Shown: positions 22,330 to 35,000 of the stretch, piece by piece
How positions within the stretch are numbered: the first letter of the stretch is position 1
Layout: each line of letters begins with the position of its first letter
Source: Certhia americana
Taxonomy: Eukaryota; Chordata; Aves; Passeriformes; Certhiidae
Assembly: GCA_018697195.1 (NCBI GenBank)
Contig: CM031878.1
Coordinates: 70,162,030-70,226,029 of the forward strand
Length of the DNA: 64,000 nucleotides
Direction: 5' to 3'
Position numbers and translations under genes: made by a program
Notes under the pieces: generated by a model
Seen by the model: the letters and a program-made list of their open reading frames with translations, nothing else
Told to the model about the DNA's origin: nothing
Databases searched by the model: none

Positions 22330-22735
22330 CAGAGTGCGGGGGGCAGCGCGGAGACGCGCGGCAAGCGGCAGTGACCGGGGCAGCGGCAGTGACCGGGGCA
22401 GCGTGTGCGGTAGTGATGGGCAGCACCGGGACCGCGGCAAGCGGCAGTGACCGGGACAGCGTGTGCGGTAGCGATGGGCAGCGCCGGGACCGCGGCAAGC
22501 GGCAGTGACCGGGGCAGCGGCAGTGACCGGGGCAGCGGCAGTGACCGGGGCGGCGGCAGTGACCGGGGCAGCTTGTGCGGTAGTGATGGGCAGCACCGGG
22601 ACCGCGGCAAGCGGCAGTGACCGGGGCGGCGGCAGTGACCGGGGCAGCGTGTGCGGTAGCGATGGGCAGCACCGGGACTGCGGCAAGCGGCGGCAGCGCG
22701 GTGCGGTAACCAACAGCGCGGGCAGTGCGTGTGAC
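22330..22735 (+). repeat. GC-rich minisatellite in the non-autonomous element
   Basis: The repeated 18-mer core GGCAGTGACCGGGGCAGC alternates with a longer block (GTGCGGTAGTGATGGGCAGC and CCGGGACCGCGGCAAGC). The long block appears four times, near 22402, 22460, 22568 and 22648. The long overlapping ORFs on the minus strand (22157-22844) are by-products of this repeat. Confidence 0.9.
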
Positions 22736-23639
22736 CGGTGCAGGCGCGGCGGCTACAGAGCCAGCCGCGCAGGGAGAAAAGGAGAGAATCACTGAAAAAC
22801 GCAGTGACCGCGGGAGCACGGGTCCCCCCCTCCTCCGCGGGCACGGCGGGGCTCAGGGAAAGTGAGAAAGTGCTTATCTCGGGTCCAACATTGGCAGAGC
22901 CGTCCCAAAGCAGGAGCCGGGGGCGGGCCGTTGCCGGAACAAAAGGTTTTTTGGTTTTTTTTCACGTCTCCAAGGAGACGGGGACGGGGAGTGTCCAGGA
23001 CTGACAGCACGAAGGAGTTACGGTTGTCATGGAAACCACAGAGTTGCACAGCAGCGCCACCAGTGGTGGAACAGAAACATTGCAGCATTTTGGTCAATTT
23101 CATTTCAGATAATAACCTGGAGAAGAGAGTGTGTTTGTATCTTAACAGGGGCAGAACGGAAAATGGATTTGAACAAAAAGCATGAGACTTTGCTGAAAAA
23201 GAAACAGATGAGAAACAACACCAAGAGAACAGAGACAAGAGCATGCAAATGTGAACCATACTGCTGCTGACATCACAGACTTTGGCCATCTTTTATATAA
23301 AGGACTGTAAACTGAATTTTATATAAAAATGCAATACAAATTGTTTTGGAAATCACAGAAATCACTCTACTGATCACAACATCCAAACAAGTTCCATTGC
23401 AATTGCCAAGAGAAGTGTTGCTCATTTCTGAGGACAAGTTTGGCTTATCATTCCTCAGACATTAAAGGTAATACAATGCAATATTGAAAATAAAAACATA
23501 AAAGCAAAATATCTGTTGATTAACATAATCAAAATTAGAGTGATAATTTTATCACACGGAAAAATAAAAAATCCATAATTGTTCTTCTAACAAATGCAAT
23601 AGCAAGAGCAGTGCTGAAACAATTGGATGCTGTATTCAA

Positions 23640-23760
23640 CCAATTTGAGATTTTCATACACATGGAAAAAGTTTTAAAATTAAGTTTGTATGTATTAATA
23701 GATATTGTAATTCTTTTAATGTTTTATGTCTGTTGTAAAGTGGCATATTATAGTTAGTTT
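23640..23760 (+). pseudogene. Possible env membrane-anchor remnant
   Basis: Plus-strand translation gives LDAVFNQFEIF followed by KLSLYVLIDIVILLMFYVCC and a short tail to a stop near 23758. A hydrophobic span followed by a cysteine pair at the 3' end of an element resembles the end of a retroviral TM protein. The evidence is composition and position only. Confidence 0.35.
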
Positions 23761-23941
23761 AGAATAGAGTTTAACCTTCTAATATAGATAATAGTTATTA
23801 AAGTAGAATTTAATTAAGTAAGGCATAAAATAGTAAAGCATTTATCCTTTTATTAATAATAGAGCGTCGAATAATTTTAAAATGTATAACACATAAAATT
23901 AGCAATGCTATGATAGTTGCCCAAAAAGAAAACAGGGAAAT

Positions 23942-24296
23942 TGTGGAAGAATGGTTAGAGAATAAGGGACATGTGAATCTACATCAGTTTGCAAGTGTAG
24001 AGTTAGCAAAGTTTAAGACTCAGCTAAGCTGACAAGGTCACTGTGCCCTTTAGGAGAGCGTTATAACAACAATGAAGTTTTGTAGCTGATAAAGAGGGAA
24101 AAGAATGTTAACACTGATCCACAAGTGTAAGAAACTAAGAGGAGTTAACGTTTCTGTGAGTAGCGAATGATTAGCTTGCTTTTGCACTACGTATGAGCTT
24201 CATTATGAATTGTATAAAAGACATAACTAACGGAATTAAGTTGAGACTTACTGATCTCTCATATTGAGAGCGGTCTGTCTCCCGCTGACCCCAACA
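23942..24296 (+). repeat. 3' LTR of the non-autonomous element
   Basis: A 355-bp LTR, nearly identical to 20896-21244. Relative to the 5' copy it has one extra G near 24178, an ATAAC insertion near 24221 and four substitutions in its distal third. The flanking host sequence begins GGTGAAGTG. Confidence 0.92.
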
Positions 24297-27240
24297 GGTG
24301 AAGTGTTGCTTCCTTAGGTGTTTGCCTTCTCTGTCTTCAACCTGAGGCTTCTGGAGCAGGCCTGGACTGGCAGGTGTGTCTGTCTTCATACTAACACGAC
24401 TTTTTGCAGTGTTTTCAAAGAGACACTGTGGGCTTAAAAGGGCAGCAAATTCAGTGTTACTTGCTCTCCATCATCAGAGCTGCTCCTAATGCCTCTGCAG
24501 CGAAGTGGGTACAAATGATCCCCGGTAACCCTTGGTTGCTGAATACAGTGTCACAAGAAACAAGACGCCATCTACAGCAAAGTTAGTGCCAATCCTCTGT
24601 ATGATTTCTAATTATCCACCCATCCATCCCTTCCCACAGTAAATTGCTTGCAGTTCTGCACTTGCCACAAGATGGCAAAAATTTTACCAGACAAGCTTTT
24701 AGGAAAAGGATGAGCAGGTTCCCACAGATTTACAGTAGTGTCAGTGAAGATGGGACAAGAGTCATAGTGGTGTCCTTGTTGCCTCTTGTTTGCAGAATCA
24801 CTGGAAAATTCTGACAGGTAACAGAAAAATGCAGGGAGGCTACATGTACTTGCCTATAAAAAGGTACCCCCACAGAGCGTGGGTGGGAAACTCAGAATAA
24901 CTTGGATACATTTGTCTGGATCAATGCTGGACCCAAGACTGGTGATCCTCCCCCATCTGATCTCCCCTTCCTTTTTCTCTTTCTTCTCTCTTTCTTCAAT
25001 GCTTCATAAACTTCCTCCCTTCTTCCCAAATTCTCCCACTGCTTCCTGAGCACTCTGGATTTTGAGACACTGCCTGCAGCTTCCAGCTTCCATTGGTCAG
25101 TGCTGCCGTTGTGACTCAGTGGTGCTCAGCTGAGGAACTGAGTGTCCAAGGTGAGGCGGAGGCTCTGACCAGTCTGATATAGTGGAAGGTGTCCCTACCT
25201 ATAGCAAAGGCATTGTGGCAAGATGATGTTTAAGTCTCTTGCAACCCAAGCCAATGGGTCTACCCAAGCCAGTATGGTTCTATGATTCCAATAAGCTACA
25301 AAAAATATCTCCAGTGGAACACTCAAGTGTGCTAATACTTATCTATCAGTAATCACATGAGACTAATTAGAGAATTTTTTTTTTAATTTTGTATCCAAAA
25401 TTTTTCTTTTTCAATCTAAAAATGCATAAGTTAGTCAGGGTACACTAAAAGAAAAACATATGAGAATTTCAGGACATGCCTAGTAAAATAGGGTGGGTTT
25501 TTTCCTAGCAGGTGTTTTTTGGTTTTGTTTTTTTTTTTTTCAAATTAAACACGCTATGGCCTAAGGACAATAGCAAAGGTTTCCTGACTGTCATGTGGAA
25601 AACCTTACTTACAAAAGCAGACAGCTTTTGTTAGTCTCCATAAAACTTAGTGCAAGTTTGGGACAAGAGCACACATAGATAGCAAGAATTAAGGGTGTAA
25701 TCCATTCAAAAATCATTTTCTAAAAGTTAATTTTGAGAGTTAGCTCTAATGAAGGACTCAGGAGATGCATCTCTACTTAAACTTAAGCCTAAATATATAA
25801 TTTCAAGTGCTATAGGTACAACCTAGGGGCATCCAAATTCACCACTGACTACTTTCTTTGATCCCAATGCTGCCAGTACCAGGGGAGTTTGGGAGGTGCT
25901 GGAACCAGTAGAATCATTCCACTGAATGGAACATTTTATTTTTTCAAAAGCACTTCCTTAAATAATTTCTTATTTTTTCAATTGTTTCCTAATGTTTACT
26001 TTCTACCATAGTATAAGGTGTGTGATTTATATTATAGCAGTTTTTACTTTATGCCACACACAGTTATAAATAAATTCCAAATTCAGTGCTGCCCTAATTC
26101 CTGATTGTCTGTGATGGATACAGTCCTAAAGCCTCCACTAAAACCAGCAAAGAATAGCAACACAGAAAGCATCATTATCTGCTTTCAGTCATGTTTCTAA
26201 ATGCTAAAGTATCAGGTTTGAAAATAAATACATACATTTCTACAGAAAAACATCTTAGATAATGAAAATAAGAATTTCTAGTAGCATTTATTCTAAGAAT
26301 TAAAATTTATCAGATGGTATATGTCTGCAAGTACAGCACATCTGCATCTGATACCGGTAACATTATGGGGATACTCAGAAAAATGGAAACGTGATTTATT
26401 GTCTGAATAATAGCAAGCATTAATTCTGGAATCTCTGGATAAATAGTAAATATTTTTATACTGCCTGACTTCTCTGTATAAAATCTCTGGCTATCACTGA
26501 CTAAAATGCATAATAGCAAAATATTTCTCTGGTTTGGATATAAAGTATTTATATTTCCATTAAGCTTATTTTTAAATACCTACAAAACATTTACGGAAAA
26601 TTAAAACCAGTACTTTCTTATGCATTATCTATACACAAATCAATGACAATAGAGTAATTCCTAGTGAAAAAACTGGGAAAGCTTTCAAACTACTGAAAAT
26701 ACAGGACTACATGAAGCTTGGATTAACATTCAGAGAACTTCTGTGTCACTTTTGCACAGGATGTCAGTATGAAGAATTTAATCCCCACTTTTGATAACTG
26801 AGCTGGTTCTGGTAGAAGCACCCAAGGGTGCTATCGGATGTCTAGACAAGGTGTAGTTTAGCTGTATGCACCAATTTTTCATGACCTTAAGCTTAAAAAA
26901 ACTTACAGTTTTATTAATATCTATCCAGTACTTTAATTTTTGTGTACATTTTCCATAACTATACAATAATAAATACTAGTTTTTTCACGTGTGAGTTCCA
27001 TATGTATTACTTTCCTGCTAATTTTTTTGTTTAATAATTTCAGTTTTCTTTAATGGTCTTGAAAAAGCAATGTAATACTTTATATTTTTCACTCCCTATA
27101 AACAAGAACTAGATAAGTATATTCATCTTTTAAAGAACTTTAGGATCTGCAGATGCAGAATTTAAAAAAAAAAAAACATTCTTGCACAAAATTATCCTTG
27201 GAATATTGAGTCTGCAGCAGCCAGCTGAGTCATAAACTCT
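24297..27240. other. Intergenic stretch, one CR1 end, otherwise nothing recognised
   Basis: AT-rich sequence without a convincing gene. A glutaredoxin gene (GLRX) would be expected near the 3' end of RHOBTB3 by mammalian gene order, but no CPYC active-site coding sequence was found here. Confidence 0.4.
25180..25295 (+). repeat. CR1 LINE 3'-end fragment
   Basis: GATATAGTGGAAGGTGTCCC, then TGTGGCAAGATGATGTTTAA, then AACCCAAGCC and finally GGTTCTATGATTCC. This is the usual succession at the CR1 3' end. Confidence 0.7.
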
Positions 27241-28904
27241 TTTTTATTTTGTGTGTATATAAAAATAGGGAAGGAAACGCCCTCTCAAGTTCTGTAAAGT
27301 ATCACCAGAAAAAAATCTATATGACTCTAAAATGGAATTTGAAAAGAATAATTTACCTAAAAACTGTATTGAAAAATATAACAATTCTTATACCTTAAAA
27401 AAAAAAAATAGAAAAAAAAAAAAAGAAAAGGAAATTCTGCTCCAACAGTTTGTTTTTCCACCTTCTTCTCACAAGTGCAGTTTCCAGGTACATTTGATGT
27501 GGTAGAAATGCCACAGTCTCAGGATACATACCAAATTACAAAGGCAGATGAAAAAGCAGAGTTGAAAGTACAAGAATGATAATGAGGCATTTAGTTACTT
27601 GATTAGATTTTGCTTCTAGAAAAGCACCTATGCTCAGATAAAGGCTAGATTAATTTTGGCATTACTACATACTATGTAGTCATACGACAGCAGCATGACA
27701 AGTTATTCTGGTCAAGAAAATGCTAAATAGCATCTGCAAGAATCATGAAGTCATAATATTCTGGCATATTCAGTATATTCATAATATAATCTTGTATCTC
27801 AGAAAGGATCCACAGCTAGGTTTGTCTCACACAGTGTAGCTTATGAGCACGCAATAACTCAACTTGAACTGAGTCCCTGCTGGGGAGGTTGGAGCTCAAA
27901 GTCCCGCCATAAAAGCCAACATCCCTGGCAGCACTCAGAAATCTGTGAGGTCAGAAATCTCCTCCATGACCAGCACACCTAACATTTATACTCCCAGCGA
28001 CTGTGGAGAATTATGATTACAAGACACACTTTTACCACAAAAGTCAATTCTGGTAGTAAGTTTTTTGCTCAAATCCCATGAAAGGCTGTTGACCCCTCTG
28101 CCTTTCTTCCCTGTCCACCAGTACCCTACAGCTATGCTCTGAGCATAAACAGTTTTCCCCTCTTTGTTCCTCATGGGGCAAAATACAATGTGACCACACT
28201 GACAAAGGTGTTCTGGAGATCGTTAAAACAAGCTTTCTTCTCATACTTACTGGCACAAAAAGTTATGTCATATTTTAGATATTTGGGAGGCACTAGAGAA
28301 TGCAGTGATGCATTGGCATTCCTCTGGAATTAAACTATCTACTCAGAGAGTTGTAACAGAACTACATGCTTTCTCTGAAGTAATGAATTGATAGTAACTA
28401 CAATGCTTCTTAACCTACCCTTTATATTGTGAACTAACAAATGCTGCAGAAAATTTTTGCATCCTGAAGTATATGAAGAATTTATGACCTGGCTTCTCAG
28501 CTTCCCTGCACTGCTACTGTACTCCTATGCTTCTATTACACACAGATTTACAAAACCACTCTATTTTCAACATACTCAGTTTAGCAGCCACAAATAACCA
28601 TGAAAAACAATAAAATAAACAAAAAGGAAATAAGAAGGGGGAACAGATGTCAGTCATGGCACTGTCCTGTAAAGCATTTAATCCCCATGAATATGAAGTC
28701 CTTGTGCTTAAAATAAATCTTCAACATACATTTCTCAATGCTTCAAGGTAAAAATTAGAGTGATTTGTTAGCAAAACAAAGAATGACTATAATTTCCAGA
28801 GGATGTCAGCATCAAGTTTTACTCTTGACACAGTTTTTATATTCTATATAATCCCCAATCCATAATTTTGCAGTTGAGATGCACTTTGTGTGCATTCAGT
28901 CTCT
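27240..28904 (-). other. RHOBTB3: Probable RHOBTB3 3' UTR
   Basis: The sequence after the RHOBTB3 stop has no further gene. The first AATAAA on the minus strand lies near 27243-27250, and a weaker ATTAAA lies near 28677. Either could end the transcript. The true 3' end cannot be decided from sequence alone. Confidence 0.35.
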
Positions 28905-29020
28905 TTACATTACTGTGCAGTGACATTTCTGAGAGTGGATATAGTTCCTGTAATCAGCAAGCTGCTTCAGGTACAAGTTTGAAGGCCATCGGTGCATCTC
29001 TACAAAATTGCGTTCTTCCA
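28905..29020 (-). CDS. RHOBTB3: RHOBTB3 exon 12 (last coding exon)
   Basis: Residues 570-607, starting [20 protein letters not shown] and ending KCHCTVM and TAA at 28905-28907. The acceptor TTTTCCTAG lies at 29021-29029. The terminal C-T-V-M fits a CAAX box. Confidence 0.95.
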
Positions 29021-32000
29021 CTAGGAAAAGAAATAAAAGAATTAAATGTAATATATAGACACAGAGCACACATGCACAGGCTGAAAAAAGATTTAAAAAC
29101 ATAGAAAGTATTTAAAAATAAATTTAAAAACATTGAGGATATTAATACAACTACAAAAGTAAAGACGAGTGCTGCCTGTTTTGCATTGAGCTCTGCTATG
29201 GCACAGATGTAAGAGTTACCACACAATGTTTCCTTGTTATTAAGTTAGTAATAAACAAGTTTGTTTTTATTAAAAATGGATACTGTACTCACTGCGGAGA
29301 GCAGAGATATTCCTAAAGATGAGCATCCTTTATCTCTAGAGGATAGCCATATGTGATATGCAAGGATTTTTCTGTGCTGAAGAACTATAAAGCAGGGTGT
29401 GTCCATTCCTGTGCCAGTAGTTTGTGTCAAGATCAGTATAGAAAGCAAGGTGAGAAGTGCAGCTAGGAATTCTGCAAGATGTTTATCTCCTATTGCATGT
29501 GGTTTTTATCACTGAAGTCATGTAAGGGTCTTTTACCCGTGTTATTTAGATGAATCCTTTATGCTTTTGTAGAAAGATGCATTTTCATCCCCTTAACCAC
29601 ATGTATTCCAGAGTCAGTTTGCAAGCCATGATTCCTGGTTCCTTGAGAGCCTCAGACCAAGGCACAGCTGACAGGCACACAGCCTGAGGCTGGCAAACTG
29701 CACACAACTGGAGACAAAGGCAGGGCTTCATTCTTCTGCGAAATATCCTGCTAATCAAATCTGACTTCCTCTGTGGCAAGCTAACCCACCTAGTTAATCA
29801 AGGGAATTAGATCGATGTAATATTTTTGGATGTCAGTGAAGCTTTTGATATTATTTCTCACAGGATCCTTCTTGACAAAGTGTCCAGCCCACAGATGGAT
29901 AAACGCATCATGTGAAGGGTGAGCCACTGACTTACAGGTCAGGCACAAAGGGTTACAGTGACTGGTGACCTGTCGTGAGTGGGATTCCAAAGGCCTCCAT
30001 CCTTGGCCTTGTGCTCTTCAACATCTTCATAAATGAAATGGGTGGAGGACTAGAAAGGACATTGAGCAAGTGCAGATGCTACAAATTTGGAAGGAGCTGT
30101 TGACTTCCTCAAAGGGAAGCCCTACAGAGGGGCCTCAATGAATTGGAAGACTGGGTGATCACCAACCACAGGAATTTCAAAAGGGGAAAAGTGCTGGACT
30201 CTGCATCTGGGATAGGGCAACCGTGGATGTATGGACAGACTGAGGAATTAGATGTTGGAGAGAAGTGCCCTGGAAAGGGATCTAGGGGTCCTGGTCAATG
30301 CCAAGATGAACGTGAGTTATCCAGGAGGGACATCCCTGTTGTGGGAGGCACCAGGCCCAACACTGTCAGCCAGGCAAGGAATGGAGTTTTCCTGCTCTGC
30401 TATCCACTGGGATGGCACTGCCTCAAGTCCTGGGGCAGATTGGGGCACTACATTAGAAGAATCATATTAAACTATTAGAAAGTGTCCCAAGGACACCTGT
30501 AAAGAGCCTTGAGGGGAAGCTGTGTGAGGAGCTTTTGAGGGGTCTTGGTCTGTTCAGTCTGGAGAAGACTGAGAGGAGACCTCATTGTGGTCTGCAACTT
30601 CCATGTAAGGGGGAGAAGAGCTGCAGAAACTGATCTTTTCTCAGTAGTAACCAATGACAGGATTGAAGGGTATGGCCTGAAGTAGTGTCAAGGATATTTA
30701 GGCTGGATTAGAAAAAGGTTCTTTCTCCAGTGGGGGTTTGGGCACTGGAACAGACTCCCCAGGGCAGTGGTCACAGCACCAGCCTGACAGAGTTCATGAA
30801 GCTTTTGGACCATACGCTCATGATGTGACTCTTAGGAATGGTGCTGTGGAGGGCCAGGAGTTGCACTCAGTGATCCTTGTGTGTTCTTCTGACTCAGCTG
30901 ATTCTACTATTCTCAGGTCTTGGAAAGCCTTTGGAGAGCCACAGCCTGCTGCTGTGTTGCAGTCCTGAACCTCAATGTGATAGTTGCCATGGGTCAAAGA
31001 GAAGTATCCAGGTCAAAGAGATGCATCCCTCATCAGAGTGAAGGAAAACCACACAGGCAATGAGCAAAACTTTCTAATTACACCACCAGAAGTAAATAAA
31101 AATGCTTGGAAAAATAAATATCAGGTCCCTGGAAGAAGCTGGATTGATTTACAAGAATTGACCATATTTTTTTCATGATATGAGATCTGCTGAAGTGTAC
31201 TATAAGAATCCCATTTTCTTCAAGGAAAACCCCAGCACTTGAAGAAGTATCTAAAATGGCCCATTGCCATTTATCTTAATTTAAATAATCAAGATAATAT
31301 GAAGGGGTACTTTGGGATGTATAACGACCAAACTGTTCCAGCAAATTCAGTTATGGGAACCTGGCCATCCCAATAGGAACTGAAAAAATGGTGATGCAGG
31401 GTGGTGAAACATCCTGCTGGAATATCGTAAGGAAATCCTAATTATTTTCTCATGCAAAAAGGGCATTACCCAGAACATTACTTGTCATCTCAACAAAATA
31501 GAAGAACATTTGTCTCTTCAAAATGAATAGAAAAATACCTGAAAGTTCTTGAAATTCAGGCTTTTGACTGAAGATGAGGTAGTTAGTGGCAATAAAATGA
31601 AGAAGCCAAGTTGAAAGGCAATCAGAATTGTGAAACTGTGGAATGAAAGGAAAAACAAAAAGCGACTTAATGCTATCATGTCTAAAACATAACCACATCT
31701 CACATGTCAAAATATTTCAGGTTTCCACTCTTAAGCAATTTACTAAATAAAGCTTTGACTGTAGAAGATAATGAAGGATAAGTCATTTAATGGAGATATG
31801 TAAATAGGTGAACACCCAAGAACAAATTACAAAAGTCCCTCTCCCAGAGGAAGGAAAAACCTCCAGAGGAATCATGAATCTTAGAAATTTTGTCATCTGC
31901 ACAGAGGCAGAGTTTCACAGAAATGGAGGGAAGGAATGTGACATGTTGGTTTTGTGGTCTCCTCTTTCTGCAGAAAATCCTATTTGATTAAGGCAATATC

Positions 32001-35000
32001 CTCCAATCTAGTTTTTATTTTCCTCCATGCCTTTATTGTCTCTCTTTTTTTCAGCCTCTGAACTTTTCTTTTCATGCTTTTATGCATTTGTCTCAATATT
32101 CTATTCAGTTGGAACTCCTTTGTCACCTGCATACCACATAATTATCTTTTTTTGACTAAAAGAGGAATGAGTATATCTTTACTTGCCTAAAACACATTTT
32201 TTCTGGAAGAAGTTGTAGTTAAGCTGAATTACTGTAGTGTGTCCATAAAAGAAATTCCACAGATGAGGGTATAACTAGAAGGTCTAAGCCTAAATCTTAT
32301 GGGGACTGGCTGAAGGAGGTGGGACTTTTTATCCTGGAAAAAAAAGGAGGCTCTGGGGGACCTTACTCTCTACAACTCCCTGAAAGGATGTTGTGAACAG
32401 GCAGGAGTCAGTCTCTGCTCTCAGATAAAGAGTGACAGGATGAGAGGAAATGGCCTCAGGTTGTGCCAGGCAGGTTTAGATGAATAGCAGGAAAAATTTC
32501 TTTGTGGCAAGGGTTGTCAATCTCTGGAGCAGGCTGCCCTGAATACAGTGGCAGAGGAAATTCTATGATTCTGTGACTGTGCATTCAGCAATTAAAGGCT
32601 GAAGGATTTCTTCTGGCCAGCCTTATGTCACCAGTTATCCTTAATAAACAGATTTTATACCGTGTTTCCTTGGTAACAGAAATTGCTTTTAAGATTTTAA
32701 AAATCTTAAAAAGCCAGCAGCTTATTAAAGCCAACATATATATTCTCATTTGACATAAACAATAAGTACCTTAGCTTTTTTGAGCAAGCTAACAATACTG
32801 AGGCTTGTGGAAGCCAGCTCCCTGCTAGGCATGCTCTGAAGCTGTGTGATGATGTAAAGTTCACAAATATGCTGGAGTCTCATTACTTGGTACATCTCCG
32901 CACAAATCAGCAGAGACATCGCTTGGAGAATACTGGCTAAAAAACAAGAAGACACAAGTTACGTGTATATTACCTTTTTGACAAGATGATCAAAGCTACT
33001 TTTCAACCAAATCATCTTTTAAATACCCAACAGCAAACACAAAAGCAGACCTTGGTGTTTTTTTTTCATTATTATAAATTCTTGTTTGCTGTAAACATCT
33101 TATTTTTCCAGATAAGCTATTTAAGAAGAAAAATGTGTTTAGAACTTTTTGGCAGGTATCGGTAAAGAATTCCTTTCAATATCGTGGATCTTGAAGATGA
33201 TGAGTCAAGTGCTGTTGATCTATTTAAAGTAAGTGATAATCAATAAGTGGATTTAGCTAAGTTCTCTTTCAGAAAACTACTTTTATGATACAAGAAAATG
33301 TAGCCAAAAATCCAAAGACAAAATAAGAGGAAAGAGCAACTTTTTTTTTTTAAATATAGCACATTAGTTGCATTTTTAAGCTGATAAACAAGGAAATGTT
33401 AGGTGTAATGAAGAGAGAAACATGGAATATCTAAGAATAAGGTAGAATAAATATAGCAAAATAAAACAAAAGCAAAAATACATATCACAATATCATTTAT
33501 TGTTTTTATCAAGGAAAAATTACCTGCATTTAAATCATGTTTCAGATTTAGTATGCAGATTTTGTTCTCATAAAAAAGATAAAGGTTGAGACATAATGAA
33601 TATTTTAGCACAGTTTTTCTTTCCAAATACTCTCCTTGACATATTTTTTCTGGGTTTATGTACACATTAGATAACCATGTATATAAATAAAGTATTCCTT
33701 CAATTTTTATAACTCAGCTATATGTGTGCTCAAGAAATGACAACTTTTAAATAAAAGACAGAACTCAGTCTAGAAAGCAATATTACTGTAATATAAAAAG
33801 AAAATTCCAAGTATTATAATGGATCGGAAATAAAAATGCAGCTTGAGTCTTGTTATGTGAGCACAAAGCAAATAAATAATTTTCTTAGAAATTCTATTTT
33901 CTATTTATTCTATTCTTCTATTTTACTTGTATAGGACGGATTTCTTTTTTTATTGCATAATAAAAAGAAGTTCTCTTTCTTGAGACATTGCACCTTCAAA
34001 TATTGGCATTTTTCAATTAAATGGATGCTGGTACATTCTTCTTTATCAATGCCCTTCTGTGGAAAAATGAGTTACAGATATAGAACTGCATTTTATAGTT
34101 TCCTTACCTGGGCAGCAGGAGTCAGTGTAAAGGTACTCTAGGAAGGACAGGAAAGTGTCTTTGGAAACCCCATACACTGGAACCAGAATGCTATTTGCTT
34201 CTAGATAATTACCATTAAACATAGCTGCCATAACCTCACAGCGAGCCACCAGAACTGCCCTGTGGGCTGGTACAGTTGCACCTGCAGGATGCAAGATAAA
34301 AATAAATATTCAATGACTTTATGTAATGCAGAAAGGTCTTCATTTTAAAGCTCATGTCTTCTTAGGAAGTCTTCACTCCACTGAACATGACAAGTGTTGA
34401 AAGTTGACAAGAACTAACAACACACTCACTGCATACCAGTTAAGGTGAATAATGAATAGTAAAATAAAGCAAAGTCAGCAAACAAAAAATTAAACCAAAA
34501 TAAAATAGACTAAACCAACAGAGAATAAACAGAATAAATCTGTTCACACTAACTGAACCTCCAGCCCATTACATAAATATGCAGTACTATGAATTGTTAA
34601 TTCATAATGGTTAATGGTTGGTCTTGGTGATCTTATGGGTGTTTTCCAACCTGAATGATTCTATGAAGTCATTTATGTTCACCAGTAACCCTACTGGTAA
34701 TTAATATTTGTGCCAACATAACCACACAAAGCAGAGAAAGGCAAATTTTTCCAAATGAAGTTCCATTAAGTCCAGTAAGTATAAATTTAACTAGATTAAA
34801 TATTGTGCCTAAGAGAATTTCCTGAATGGTGGTCTTATGAAAAAAATACTGATGATTTTTTCCAGAAATTTATAAATTTTATATTATTTGCAAGTGAATC
34901 CTTTGCTTTACTACAGCATTTGGAAGACCAGGAGAGGCCAACAGCCCAGGGTGTTAGTCTTTCAGGCTGAAGACTGAGCAGTCCAGTTCTGTGTGCAAGG

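Larger units (their letters stand above)
20896..24296 (+). mobile_element. Non-autonomous LTR retroelement, two LTRs, almost no coding capacity
   Basis: This is a full retroelement frame of 3.4 kb. The 5' LTR (20896-21244) and 3' LTR (23942-24296) differ by four substitutions plus indels of one and five bases, about 1% divergence. A primer binding site resembling tRNA-Lys follows the 5' LTR after two bases, and a purine tract (AAAGAAAACAGGGAAA) precedes the 3' LTR. Inside, only a Gag-like start (21474) is left, followed by stops. There is no protease, RT or integrase. The interior has a 198-bp direct duplication, a GC-rich minisatellite and an AT-rich 3' third. It must have been mobilised by the proteins of another retrovirus. 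Matching target-site duplications were not seen (GTTCC before, GGTGA after). Confidence 0.85.

Noticed and set aside
21857..22735. CRISPR-like or satellite array
   Set aside because: Repeats are directly adjacent without unique spacers, and the context is a vertebrate retroelement.
22157..22844. Three long overlapping minus-strand ORFs (154-220 codons)
   Set aside because: They are open in all frames because of the GC-rich minisatellite and encode only repeats of a few residues; no start context or homology.
24297..28904. Expected glutaredoxin gene (GLRX) beside RHOBTB3
   Set aside because: No CPYC active site or other glutaredoxin segment was found; it may lie elsewhere or be displaced by retroelements.
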